Numbered from the stretch's first letter, positions 8,921 through 16,782 are shown. The stretch: 49,306 bases of DNA from Pseudomonadales bacterium (GCA_022072145.1 JAJVIG010000032.1:61522-110827), one strand, 5' to 3'. Made by a program: numbers and translations. The notes: generated by a model not told the origin, from the sequence alone.

Positions 8921-9671
8921 TCGCGGTGACGCCTTCCTCGTCGATCACGCGCATGCGCACGCCGTAGACCGGCTCCAGGATCGGCGGCTGCAGCACCTCG
9001 CGCGCCTTGCCGCAAGCGACGACGGCACCGTGATCGAGCACCAGCACGCGATCACAGAAGCGTGCTGCCAGGCTGAGGTCGTGCAGCACCACCGCGACCG
9101 CGGTACCACGCGCCGCGCGCTCGGCGAGCATCTCCATCGCGTGCAACTGGTGGTAGGCGTCGAGCGCGGCCACCGGCTCGTCGGCCAGCAGGATGGTCGG
9201 GTCCGCCGCCAGCAGACGCGCAATCATCACCCGCGTGCGCTCCCCGCCCGACAGCTCGTCGACCAGCCGCCCCTGCAGGTCCTCGACCTCGGCGTCGCGC
9301 AGCGCCGCGGCGATCGCCGCCGGCGCCGCCTCGTCGACGCTGAACCAGCCGTGCTGCCACGGCAAGCGGCCAAGCTCGACCACGGTGCGCACGTCGAGCG
9401 GCCAGTGCACCGGCGCCGATTGCGGCAGGTAGCCGATGCGGCGCGCGCGTTCGGCAGGCGGCCACGCCTGCAATTCGCGGCCGTCCAACCGCACGCTGCC
9501 GGCGTGCGGGCGCAACAACCCGGCCAGCACGCGCAGCAGCGTGCTCTTGCCGGCGCCGTTGGGTCCGATGATGCCGAGCAGTTCGCCCGCCGCGAGCGCG
9601 CACGATACGCCGTTCAGTACGGTGCGCGGCCCCAGCCGCACACTTGCCGCCTCGAGCACCAGGCCGCTCAC
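8898..9671 (-). CDS. ABC transporter ATPase, BtuD/FecE-type, in a thiamine-linked operon
   Basis: A 257-residue ATPase: Walker A GPNGAGKST at 36-44, Q-loop YLPQSAP, signature LSGGERTRV at 140-148, Walker B ILLADEP at 160-166 and HDLSLA with the switch histidine. The sequence type is that of type II importers for cobalamin, haem and siderophores. It begins with GTG overlapping the permease stop by four bases (GTGA). It is the last gene of a minus-strand operon that starts with a TPP riboswitch, so the substrate may be thiamine-related and not B12; the sequence alone cannot decide. No periplasmic binding protein gene is in the operon. Confidence 0.85.
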   Translation of the reverse strand: MSGLVLEAASVRLGPRTVLNGVSCALAAGELLGIIGPNGAGKSTLLRVLAGLLRPHAGSVRLDGRELQAWPPAERARRIGYLPQSAPVHWPLDVRTVVELGRLPWQHGWFSVDEAAPAAIAAALRDAEVEDLQGRLVDELSGGERTRVMIARLLAADPTILLADEPVAALDAYHQLHAMEMLAERAARGTAVAVVLHDLSLAARFCDRVLVLDHGAVVACGKAREVLQPPILEPVYGVRMRVIDEEGVTAIIPWQRR

Positions 9672-10666
9672 GTGATGCGGCTCCGCGCGCCGAGCACGAT
9701 CGCGAGGAACACCGGCGCACCGAGCAGCGAGGTGACCACGCCGAGCTTCAGTTCGCCGGCGCCGGGAACGCGCTGCACCAGCACGTCGGCCAGCAGCACC
9801 AGCAGCGCGCCGCCCAGCGCGCTCGGCAACAGCAGCCGCCCGGGCCGGTATCCGACCAACGGACGCAGCAAGTGCGGCACGACCAGTCCCACGAACGAGA
9901 TCGTGCCGCTGATCGCGACCGCCGCTCCCACGCCGATCGCCACGCCGCCCATTACCCGCCACGGCAGCGAACGCGCGCCGAAGCCGAGCGTGTGCGCGGT
10001 GTCCTCCCCGAGGCTGAGCGCCTCGAGGTAGCCGCGCGCCGATGCCAGCAGCAGCACCGAGAGCAGCATGAAGGGCAGGCAGAACACCAGTTCCGCATAA
10101 CTGCGGTTGGCCACCGAACCCATCAGCCAGTAGACGATCTCGTGCATCGCGTACGGGCTGGGCGCCAGGTTCAGTGCCAGCGCGATCGCGGCCGCCGCGA
10201 AAGCGTTCAGTGCCACGCCGGCGAGGATCAGCGTGGCGACCCGCGCGTGGTCGCCGACCAGCGCGCGCAGCAGGGCCAGCGCCGCGACCGCCCCGGCGAC
10301 CCCGGCCGCCGGCAGCAGCAACGAATGCAACGGCGCCAGCCCGAAATAGAGCACCAGCACGGCGCCGAGCGCCGCGCAGCTCGAGGCGCCCACCAACCCG
10401 GGTTCGGCCAGCGGGTTGCGCAGCATCCCCTGCAGCGCCGCGCCCGCGATCCCCAGCGTCGCGCCCACCGCCAATGCCGCCAGCGCCCGTGGGACACGGA
10501 TCTCCCACAGGATCAACTGCGCCGTGGACTCACGGCCCGTGGCCCAGTCACCGAACGCCTGCCCGAGCAGCGCCCCGGCGGAGCCGGTATCGAGCGCGAG
10601 CACGCCGCCGAGAACGAGCGCCAGCAGCAGCGCGGGGAGCAGCAGACGCTCCACCTGGAGGCGCAT
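9668..10666 (-). CDS. ABC transporter permease, FecCD/BtuC-type, in a thiamine-linked operon
   Basis: A 332-residue inner-membrane protein with about ten helices and the family signatures IRVPRALAALAVGATLGIAGAALQG (in part), RNPLAEPGLVG, GTISFVGLVVPHLLRP and a C-terminal ELKLGVVTSLLGAPVFL. Homologues import cobalamin, haem or ferric siderophores as a dimer with a BtuD-like ATPase. It begins six bases after the kinase-like gene stop, within the same transcription unit, and overlaps the ATPase gene. Cofactor identity is unresolved: family says B12/iron, context says thiamine. Confidence 0.85.
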   Translation of the reverse strand: MRLQVERLLLPALLLALVLGGVLALDTGSAGALLGQAFGDWATGRESTAQLILWEIRVPRALAALAVGATLGIAGAALQGMLRNPLAEPGLVGASSCAALGAVLVLYFGLAPLHSLLLPAAGVAGAVAALALLRALVGDHARVATLILAGVALNAFAAAAIALALNLAPSPYAMHEIVYWLMGSVANRSYAELVFCLPFMLLSVLLLASARGYLEALSLGEDTAHTLGFGARSLPWRVMGGVAIGVGAAVAISGTISFVGLVVPHLLRPLVGYRPGRLLLPSALGGALLVLLADVLVQRVPGAGELKLGVVTSLLGAPVFLAIVLGARSRIT

Positions 10667-10672
10667 GGCAGC

Positions 10673-11569
10673 TCAGCTCTCCGGACCCTGGGCAAGCAGC
10701 GCCGCCAGCCCTTGCTCGTGCCGCCCGAGCGCCGGATGGCGGCGCGGGCTGGCGCCACGGTAGCGGCGCAGGTACCACAGCACACCGAGCAAGCGATACA
10801 GCACGCGAGCGCGGAACAGCCGCTCGATCGCCGCATCGCCGATGGTTCCGTACGCGAGCAGCAGCCGCTCGCGGTCCAGCGTGTCGAAACCGCACTCCTC
10901 GGCCAGCGTCGCGAGGTCGAAGAACGCATCGCCGCGCGCCGCGTATTCCCAGTCGATGAAGCGCAGCTCGCCGTCGGAATCGAGCACGTTCTGCGGATTG
11001 AGGTCGTTGTGGCACAGCACGCTGCGGTAGCGCGCGAAGCGGTACTGCTCGAGTACGTGGCGCGCCGCGGCCAACCAGCGGCGAGCGCGCAGCCAGCCGC
11101 GCGCGTCACCGGACTGCAGGTCGCGCGCGTAGCTGCGTATGCGTTCGGAGATGTTCACTTCCGGCACGTCGAGTTTCTGCCGGTGCAGCAACTGCAGTGC
11201 GGCGGCGAGCCGGTCGATGGTGTCGCCAGCGGCAAGCCCCTCCACCCGTAGCGGGCGCGCCTCGAGGTACACAGTCACCAGCGTGCCGCGCGCCGGATTG
11301 CAGTAGACGACCTCGGGGCCCAGCGCGATGCGCGCGGCGCGCTCCAGCACCCGGCGTTCCACCAGGCGGTCCACCCCGAGCCGCACGGCGTGTTTGACCG
11401 GCAGGCGCGCGACGTAGCGCCTGCCCGCGTGGCGGAGCAGGAAGCTGCGGTTGCTGTGACCGGCGCTGAACACGGCCTCGACTTCCGGCAGCGTGTCGCC
11501 GTCCCCGGGTCGCCACTCATCGAGCAGCTCGACCAGCCCGCGCGGGCGGGGATGCTGCAGCTTGTTCAC
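10673..11569 (-). CDS. Aminoglycoside/choline-kinase-fold phosphotransferase, predicted thiamine kinase
   Basis: A 298-residue kinase of the APH/ChoK fold. The catalytic loop HNDLNPQN is at 187-194 and the metal-binding IDWEYA at 205-210, followed by DLATLAEECGF; the N-lobe has the nucleotide-contact segment FSAGHSNRSFLL. In gammaproteobacteria ThiK of this fold phosphorylates thiamine to thiamine monophosphate. The TPP-riboswitch operon and the adjacent PnuT-like permease support that role, and ThiL encoded at 21-22 kb would do the next step. It starts with GTG at 11569 and overlaps the pnuT-like gene by 53 bases; its own ribosome-binding site is weak, suggesting coupled translation. Confidence 0.72.
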   Translation of the reverse strand: MNKLQHPRPRGLVELLDEWRPGDGDTLPEVEAVFSAGHSNRSFLLRHAGRRYVARLPVKHAVRLGVDRLVERRVLERAARIALGPEVVYCNPARGTLVTVYLEARPLRVEGLAAGDTIDRLAAALQLLHRQKLDVPEVNISERIRSYARDLQSGDARGWLRARRWLAAARHVLEQYRFARYRSVLCHNDLNPQNVLDSDGELRFIDWEYAARGDAFFDLATLAEECGFDTLDRERLLLAYGTIGDAAIERLFRARVLYRLLGVLWYLRRYRGASPRRHPALGRHEQGLAALLAQGPES

Positions 11570-12143
11570 GATAATGACGACGCCACTGGAAGTATCCGAA
11601 CACGACGATCACAAGATAGACCACAAACAGCAGCGCGGTCAGGTACAGGCCACGGTCCAGGTACAGGTACAGCGACACCGAGTCGACCACCAGCCAGTAC
11701 AGCCAGTTTTCCAGCAGCTTCTGCGCGACCATCCAGGTGGTGAGTACCGCTCCCCAGGTCGCGAAGGAATCCAGGTACGGCAGCCGCCCCAGACCGGCCG
11801 CGCTGAGCAGGCCGCCCGACAGCGCCGTGGCACCGAGCAGCAGCGCCACCGCCAGCAGGTGGTTGTGCCACGGCCAGGTGCGCACCGGCAGCGTCTCGCC
11901 CGCTGCCCCGGCGCCACGGCGCCAGTGCCACCAGCCGTACACCGCCATGGCCAGGTAATAGACCTGCAGGCCGGACTCCATCGGCAGGTCCGCGTCCCAG
12001 AACAGGAACAGGTAGATCGAGGTGCTCCAGAACGCCGCGTGCCAGCACCACAGGCTCTCGCGCATCGCGAGCAGCAGGTACGCCACGCCAAGCACCACCG
12101 CGAGCGCCTCCCACGCGTGACGCTGGCCCAGTTCCAGCTCCAC
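11517..12143 (-). CDS. pnuT: PnuC-family vitamin permease, predicted thiamine transporter PnuT
   Basis: A 208-residue, roughly seven-helix inner-membrane protein of the PnuC family. The family core is visible in the C-terminal half: KLLENWLYWLVVDSVSLYLY, followed by GLYLTALLFVVYLVIVVFGY and a WRR end; the N-terminal half has the SLWCWHAAFWSTSIYLFLFW segment. PnuC proteins facilitate diffusion of vitamins that are then trapped by phosphorylation; PnuT paralogues carry thiamine. Position directly before a kinase-fold gene and downstream of a TPP riboswitch supports PnuT over the nicotinamide riboside transporter PnuC. GTG start, 9 bases after the previous gene. Confidence 0.8.
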   Translation of the reverse strand: MELELGQRHAWEALAVVLGVAYLLLAMRESLWCWHAAFWSTSIYLFLFWDADLPMESGLQVYYLAMAVYGWWHWRRGAGAAGETLPVRTWPWHNHLLAVALLLGATALSGGLLSAAGLGRLPYLDSFATWGAVLTTWMVAQKLLENWLYWLVVDSVSLYLYLDRGLYLTALLFVVYLVIVVFGYFQWRRHYREQAAASPPARAGRAAR

Positions 12144-12152
12144 CGGCGCGCC

Positions 12153-12407
12153 TCAGACGCCGCGGCGCACGTCGCCGGCCACGATCTTCGCGACCAGCAC
12201 CGAGCGGCCGTACGTGGCGACGCTGTGCTCGAGCTCCCGCCCCAGCACCTCGAGCACGCGTGCGCACTCACCGAACAGCTGGGTGGACATCGCGTTGCGC
12301 GCCACCTCGACGCCTTCGTGCAGCTGCACACGATGGATGAAATCGACGATGACCGGAACGAACTCCTCCCGCAGCGGATAGAGACTGATATCGACCGAGA
12401 TCTGCAT
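12153..12407 (-). CDS. Small thiamine-binding protein (MTH1187/YkoF-like)
   Basis: An 84-residue cytoplasmic protein without signal peptide or membrane helix. The opening VDISLYPLREEFVPVIVDFI and the later MSTQLFGE and TYGRSVLVAKIV segments are those of the MTH1187/YkoF thiamine-binding family, a ferredoxin-like fold that assembles into oligomers and binds thiamine or hydroxymethylpyrimidine. It lies 11 bases after the TonB receptor gene and 9 bases before the pnuT-like gene, in the TPP-riboswitch operon. Start 12407 is chosen because AGGGGAA precedes it and the fold begins there; the frame is open much further upstream inside the receptor gene. Confidence 0.8.
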   Translation of the reverse strand: MQISVDISLYPLREEFVPVIVDFIHRVQLHEGVEVARNAMSTQLFGECARVLEVLGRELEHSVATYGRSVLVAKIVAGDVRRGV

Positions 12408-12418
12408 GGTGTATTCCC

Positions 12419-14566
12419 CTACTCGAATCGCCAGGAAAGCGTGACCCCGGCCACGCGCGGAGCCCCGAACTGCCAGTACGGCTCGGCGGCGTAGAACTTG
12501 CGCGGGTCGTTGCCGAAATGGAAGCCGTGCACGGCGTAGTCCTCGTCGAGCGCGTTGCGCACCCAGGCGGCGACATCCAGCTGCTCGCCGCGCCAGCCGG
12601 CGCCGAGGTGCAGCAGCCGGAACGCAGCGCTCTTCTGATCGTCGGAATCGGACAGGTAGTACGCGTCCTTGCCCTCGTATTCGAGGCGCAGATACACGCG
12701 CGGCAGCAGCGCGAACTCGGCGCCGGCGCGGAACTGCCAGCCCGGCGCCTGCGCCTGCGCGCGCCCGCTGCGGTCGACGAAGCCGCGCTCGGGGTCGTTG
12801 GCGACGAAGCCGTCGATCCGCGTCTCCAGCAGCCCCAGCGAGGCGTCGATGCGCAGCCGCCCGCTGGCCGCCCACGCCAGCGTGGACTCGAAGCCGTAGT
12901 TCTCGCCGCTCGCGGCGTTGTCGGTGTAGCCGACGAACTGCTGCCCCTCGACGTACCAGGCCTTGAGTTGCACGTCGCGGCGGTCCATGTAGAACAGCGA
13001 GGCGGTCAGATTCAACCGGCCGTCGGGACGTGCGTACTTCCAGCCGATCTCGTAGTTGTCGAGCAGTTCGGCGTCGTACGCACTGCGCGCGGCCAGGAAA
13101 GCCAGCAGCTGCGGGTCGAGCTGCGCCTTGCGCGCCTTGCCGATCGCCTCGCCGTTGACCCCGCCGGCCTTGTAGCCGCGCGCGAACAGGGCGTAGAGCA
13201 TCGAGCCTTCGCCGAGATCGTACTGGGCCGAGAGCTGCCCCCCGCGCAGCCAGTCCGCGGGCCGCTCGCGCAGGCCGAGCGAGTCGCGGTAGCGCGCCTC
13301 GAAGCGCTGCACGCGCACGCCGGCGTTCAGCGTCAGGCGCTCGCTGGCAGCCCACTCGAGCTCGCCGTAGGCCGCCGCGTGACCGCTTCGGTAGTCGCTG
13401 TGAAACCGTCCCGGCGCGTCCAGATCCCAGTCGTGGAACTCGCGGTCGAGCCCGGTGTCGCGCCGGATCACGTGCACGCCGGCCACCCAGCCGGCCACCC
13501 AGCCGGGCGCCGCCGGGCGCCCGACCAGGCGCAGGTCCATGCTGCGCGCGTCGGCGGCGCGCCGGTAGCGGTCGGTCGAGGCGTACTCCCAGCCCTCGCA
13601 GTCGCGCCCGTCGCACAGCCCCGGATAGGACCAGTCCTCGTCGTAGCCGTAGTCGGTGTCGGTGTCCATCCAGGTCGCCAGCGCCTGGACGTCGAACGCG
13701 GAGGCACCGCTCCACTGCGCACGCAACGCCGCCGCCGCGCTGCGCTGCGAATCGCGGCCCGGGCGGTCGGACAGCGTGTGGCGGTCGTTGTCGAGCGACC
13801 ACGCGTCGTAGCCGTTGTCGGCATCGACGCCGAGCGCCGTCACCCCGATCTCCAGCGTCTCGCTCGCCTGCCAGTCGAGGCGCGCGCGCAGCGTGTCCTC
13901 GTCGATGCGGTTGGTGTCGTCACGGTCGAGGTAGTCGTTCTCGACGTAGCCGTCGCTGCGGTTGCGGTGCAGCGCGAGCCGACCACGCAGCTCAGGACTC
14001 AGGCTGCCACTGGCGACCGCACCCAGCGTGCTGCCGCCGTAGTCCGCAACGCCAGCCTCGAGGCGCGTCAGCGGCTCGCTGGTCGGCGCCGCGGAACGGA
14101 TGTCGACCAGCCCGGCGAGTGCGCTGGCGCCGAAGGCAGTGCCCTGGGGACCGCGCAGCACCTCGACCTGCTCGACGTCGAACAGCGTGCCGGCATTGCC
14201 GAGGCCACTGAAATCGATGCCGTCGATGTACAGCCCCACCGAGGGGTCGACCGGATCGACGAACTGGCTGCGCTCACCGATGCCGCGGATCTGCACGAAG
14301 CGCCCGCGCGAGGCGCCGGCGCTGTAGTTGACGTTCGGCGCCGCGTTCAGCAGTTCCTCGACATGCCGCGCCTGCCGGTCGCGGATGAGTTGCGCCGGCA
14401 GCACGCTGACGCTGGCGGCAACCGCCTGCTGCGGCTTCGGCAGCAGGCGTGCGGTGACGACGATCTCCTCGATGCGCTCGCCCGCCGCGGCGGGCGGCGC
14501 CGCGAGCAGACCCTGCGCGAACAACACGGCTGCGCAGGCGCGCAGCGACACGATGGCACGATGCAT
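12419..14566 (-). CDS. TonB-dependent outer-membrane receptor, predicted thiamine (or precursor) uptake
   Basis: A 715-residue receptor. A signal peptide covers about residues 1-28 (VLFAQGLLAAPPAAAG), directly followed by a TonB box EEIVVTA at 33-39, then the plug domain (RHVEELLNAAPNVNYS, RFVQIRGIGER, SVGLYIDGIDF, VEVLRGPQGTAFGASALAGLVDI in part) and a 22-strand-type barrel ending in a terminal aromatic residue (LSWRF-E). The start at 14566 has a perfect ribosome-binding site AAGGAGGT. A TPP riboswitch sits 75 bases upstream, so the ligand is most likely thiamine, a thiamine phosphate or a pyrimidine precursor. Homology alone would suggest BtuB or a siderophore receptor. Confidence 0.9.
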   Translation of the reverse strand: MHRAIVSLRACAAVLFAQGLLAAPPAAAGERIEEIVVTARLLPKPQQAVAASVSVLPAQLIRDRQARHVEELLNAAPNVNYSAGASRGRFVQIRGIGERSQFVDPVDPSVGLYIDGIDFSGLGNAGTLFDVEQVEVLRGPQGTAFGASALAGLVDIRSAAPTSEPLTRLEAGVADYGGSTLGAVASGSLSPELRGRLALHRNRSDGYVENDYLDRDDTNRIDEDTLRARLDWQASETLEIGVTALGVDADNGYDAWSLDNDRHTLSDRPGRDSQRSAAAALRAQWSGASAFDVQALATWMDTDTDYGYDEDWSYPGLCDGRDCEGWEYASTDRYRRAADARSMDLRLVGRPAAPGWVAGWVAGVHVIRRDTGLDREFHDWDLDAPGRFHSDYRSGHAAAYGELEWAASERLTLNAGVRVQRFEARYRDSLGLRERPADWLRGGQLSAQYDLGEGSMLYALFARGYKAGGVNGEAIGKARKAQLDPQLLAFLAARSAYDAELLDNYEIGWKYARPDGRLNLTASLFYMDRRDVQLKAWYVEGQQFVGYTDNAASGENYGFESTLAWAASGRLRIDASLGLLETRIDGFVANDPERGFVDRSGRAQAQAPGWQFRAGAEFALLPRVYLRLEYEGKDAYYLSDSDDQKSAAFRLLHLGAGWRGEQLDVAAWVRNALDEDYAVHGFHFGNDPRKFYAAEPYWQFGAPRVAGVTLSWRFE

Positions 14567-14570
14567 CCGT

Positions 14571-14594
14571 GACCTCCTTTGCGGGAGATCCGGA
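14571..14594 (-). promoter_or_regulatory. Predicted riboswitch expression platform (Shine-Dalgarno hairpin)
   Basis: On the minus strand GATCTCC (14590-14584) can pair over seven positions, one of them a U-G wobble, with GGAGGTC (14577-14571), closing a six-base loop and burying the ribosome-binding site of the TonB receptor gene. The overlapping octamer TCCGGATC (14594-14587) is the exact complement of GATCCGGA (14668-14661) inside the TPP aptamer. This gives two mutually exclusive states: aptamer unbound with open ribosome site, or aptamer folded with the site hidden. Pairings are read by eye; no folding energy was computed. Confidence 0.55.
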
Positions 14595-14639
14595 CCAGCT
14601 CGATGGATAAATACACGCGTACCGGACGGTGCGCGCAAT

Positions 14640-14732
14640 CCTATCCCTTCGCCGGCATTATCCGGATCAGGTTCGAGGGGTTCACCGGACCATTCCGGTG
14701 TCTCAGGTGTTACCCACCCCCAGGAGGTGCGG
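14640..14732 (-). ncRNA. TPP riboswitch (THI element)
   Basis: The minus strand carries the conserved THI-box pieces in the right order and spacing: GGGGGTGGG, then CTGAGA, a short variable GC hairpin (CACCGG / CCGGTG), ACCCCTCGAACCTGATCC, and GGATAATGCCGGCGAAGGGA. CTGAGA contacts the pyrimidine of TPP and the GAACCTGATC...GGATAATGCC part forms the pyrophosphate-binding helices in known structures. It precedes the TonB receptor gene and so places the whole downstream operon under thiamine control, most likely switched off by TPP. Confidence 0.93.
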
Positions 14733-14766
14733 AGTATAGCGTGCCCGCGACGCCGCGGCGCGGAAA

Positions 14767-15663
14767 TTATTCGCGGTGCGCGCCGATCCTCTCCAGCAGG
14801 TTCGCGAGCCGCTCGACCTCGGCGATATCGGCGGTGATCGGCACGAACATGATCTCGTCGACCTCGAGCGTGCGGTAATCGTCGATCACGCGGCGCACCG
14901 CGTCCTCGCTGGAGCGCGTCATCGAACCGGCGACCAGGTTCGCGATCTCGTCGCCGGCGATCTTCATGTAGTCGTGCACGTACTGGTGCAGCCGCGGCGC
15001 GGCGTCGTCGGCCAGCGAATGCCAGAAGCCGGCCATGCGGTACGGACGGTCGGCGCGCCCGGCCGCCTCCCACGCCTCGTCGGCCATGCGGATCATGTTC
15101 GCGATTTCGTGTTTTTCGCCGTTCATCGAGAACATGTACGCGCCCTGCGCCCAGGCCGCGGCGCGCTGCATGCTCTTCGGCCCCATCGCGCCGACCAGGA
15201 TCGGCGGCCCGCCGGCCTGCACCGGCACCGGACCGACCGGATCGGCGCCCTCGAACGGCGGCTCGCCGGCCCAGATCCGGCGCATTTCGGCGATCTGCGC
15301 GTCCATGCGTTCGTGGCGGCGCGCGAACGGGGCGCCGACCGCGCGGTAGTCTTTCTCGCGCCCCCCGACACCGACCGTGACCGTGACGCGCCCGCCCGAG
15401 ACCACGTCGAGCGTGGCAATCTCCTTCGCCGCCCACACCGCGGAGTGCATCGGCAGCACATAGAGCGAGGGCACGATGCGCACGCGCGTGGTCACCGCGG
15501 CGGCCGCGCCGAGCAGGATGCGCATATCGCAGGTCGGGCCGGTGATGCGCTCGCCGCAGGACAGGCTGTCCCACGGGCCGGCGTCGATGGCGCGGCACCA
15601 GGCGAGCAGCGTGTCGCGATCGTAATCGCGCTTCATGTAGGGCAGGCAGATGCCGTAGCGCAT
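14767..15663 (-). CDS. Luciferase-like flavin-dependent monooxygenase (LLM class)
   Basis: A 298-residue TIM-barrel oxidoreductase of the bacterial luciferase-like family. The N-terminus MRYGICLPY, the segment TTRVRIVPSLYVLPMHSAVW (in part) and KEIATLDVVSGGRVTVTVGVG, followed by PPILVGAMGPKSMQRAA, are typical of FMN or F420-dependent members. The substrate is not evident. It starts at 15663 with GGAGAAA upstream, 34 bases after the PilZ gene, and ends just before the TPP riboswitch, so it is probably transcribed separately from, but upstream of, the thiamine operon. Confidence 0.82.
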   Translation of the reverse strand: MRYGICLPYMKRDYDRDTLLAWCRAIDAGPWDSLSCGERITGPTCDMRILLGAAAAVTTRVRIVPSLYVLPMHSAVWAAKEIATLDVVSGGRVTVTVGVGGREKDYRAVGAPFARRHERMDAQIAEMRRIWAGEPPFEGADPVGPVPVQAGGPPILVGAMGPKSMQRAAAWAQGAYMFSMNGEKHEIANMIRMADEAWEAAGRADRPYRMAGFWHSLADDAAPRLHQYVHDYMKIAGDEIANLVAGSMTRSSEDAVRRVIDDYRTLEVDEIMFVPITADIAEVERLANLLERIGAHRE

Positions 15664-15697
15664 CGCAGTTTCTCCGTGGCTGTGGGTGGACGGTGTA

Positions 15698-16345
15698 TCA
15701 GGAACGCCCCGTGGCAGGGCCGGCGCGCACCGGTCGCGGCGGGCTCGCCTCGCGCTGCTCGCGCAGGCGCTGCAGGTACATGCCCTGGCGGCGCAGGATG
15801 AACTGGACCAGCAACTCCTGGTCACGCGGGTCGATGCCGGTGAAATCGATCTGCAGCCGCCGTTCGCCGTCCGGCGTGTCGGCGCAGCGCACCACGCGCG
15901 AGGGCACGCGCAGTCGTGTCGGTCCCGGCGGCAGCAAAAGTTCGACCAGCAGCTGCTCGTCGGCCTCGAAGCGCTCGCGCGTCGCGAGCCCCAACCCGCA
16001 GGCGCTGATGTCGACCTCGTACTCGGCAAAGGTGTCGCGCACCGCCGAACCGTCGGCGCAACCGCTGGCCGCGATCACCAGGTCGATCTTGCCGCTCAGC
16101 AGTTCCGCCAGCTCGGCGACAGCCGGCGCCTGCACGCGCGCCGCTGCGACGATTTCACCGAGGCGGCGGTCGATATCCACCAGCGCCTCCGTGTCGAAAG
16201 CGTGCGTCGAGCCGCCGGCGTCGATGCGCCGCAGCGCGAGCCGCAGGCGGTCGTCGATGCGGAAGAAGCGCCTGCGCTCCGAACCGTTGCGTCTGCCGAT
16301 CACCGCCCTCACCGCCTTCGCCGCCTCCTTCGCCGGCCGCGCCAC
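15698..16345 (-). CDS. PilZ-domain protein
   Basis: A 215-residue protein with a probable c-di-GMP-binding PilZ domain in the C-terminal half. The DxSxxG half of the motif is clear as VDISACGLGL (about 121-130), while the arginine half (RxxxR) could be the NGSERRRFFR segment near 20-29; the spacing between the two is longer than in classical PilZ domains, as in N-terminally extended YcgR-like proteins. The first GTG at 16345 gives the longest product; a GTG near 16312 has AAGGAGG 10 bases upstream and would remove 11 residues. No signal peptide or helix. Confidence 0.66.
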   Translation of the reverse strand: MARPAKEAAKAVRAVIGRRNGSERRRFFRIDDRLRLALRRIDAGGSTHAFDTEALVDIDRRLGEIVAAARVQAPAVAELAELLSGKIDLVIAASGCADGSAVRDTFAEYEVDISACGLGLATRERFEADEQLLVELLLPPGPTRLRVPSRVVRCADTPDGERRLQIDFTGIDPRDQELLVQFILRRQGMYLQRLREQREASPPRPVRAGPATGRS

Positions 16346-16482
16346 GCTGGCGCGGTGTCGCTGCGATGGTACGCCGGAATCGGGTCGCGCAGCACCCTCC
16401 CGCGCACGCGGGGGCGCGTTGATTTGTGGTCCGCGGCAGGCTACTGTCGCGCCGTCCCCATCGCCCCCACAGGTCCATCACC

Positions 16483-16782
16483 GTGTCCGCATCGCGCAAG
16501 CCCCGTCATTTCGAGAAAGCGCTCGCCGATCTGGAGGCGCTGGTCGAACGGCTCGAGAACGGCGATCTGAGCCTGGAGGAATCGCTGAAAGCCTTCGAGG
16601 CCGGCGTGCGCCTGACGCAGGAGTGCCAGCAGGCGCTGACGCAGGCACGCCAGCGCGTGCAGGTGCTCACGGCGCAGGACGGATCGCTCGGCGCCGAAGC
16701 GCTGGCCGGCACCGACGACGGGGACGAGGAAGAAGACGACGACGCGGAAGCCGGCGAGCCGCCGGAGGACGAGGATGACTGA
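16483..16782 (+). CDS. xseB: Exodeoxyribonuclease VII small subunit
   Basis: A 99-residue protein. The family core [36 protein letters not shown] (in part, about 8-42) and the following helical hairpin identify the small subunit, which binds XseA in several copies to form the single-strand exonuclease. The C-terminus has an unusual, very acidic tail ([23 protein letters not shown], in part), making it longer than the usual 75-85 residues. GTG at 16483 is chosen because the conserved helix begins soon after; an ATG at 16426 would add 19 basic residues. It overlaps ispA by eight bases. Confidence 0.9.
   Translation: MSASRKPRHFEKALADLEALVERLENGDLSLEESLKAFEAGVRLTQECQQALTQARQRVQVLTAQDGSLGAEALAGTDDGDEEEDDDAEAGEPPEDEDD

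Noticed and set aside
8898..14566. Vitamin B12 uptake (btuB-btuC-btuD) as the reading of the receptor and ABC genes
   Set aside because: The upstream element is a TPP and not a cobalamin riboswitch, there is no btuF or cobalamin-salvage gene, and three thiamine-family genes are embedded in the same unit. B12 cannot be fully excluded for the ABC pair.
12153..15598. Very long open minus-strand frames (549 and 1059 codons) across the receptor region and upstream of it
   Set aside because: High GC keeps shadow frames open. Family sequence begins only at 14566 and 12407, each with a good ribosome-binding site, and the upstream parts overlap other genes and the riboswitch.
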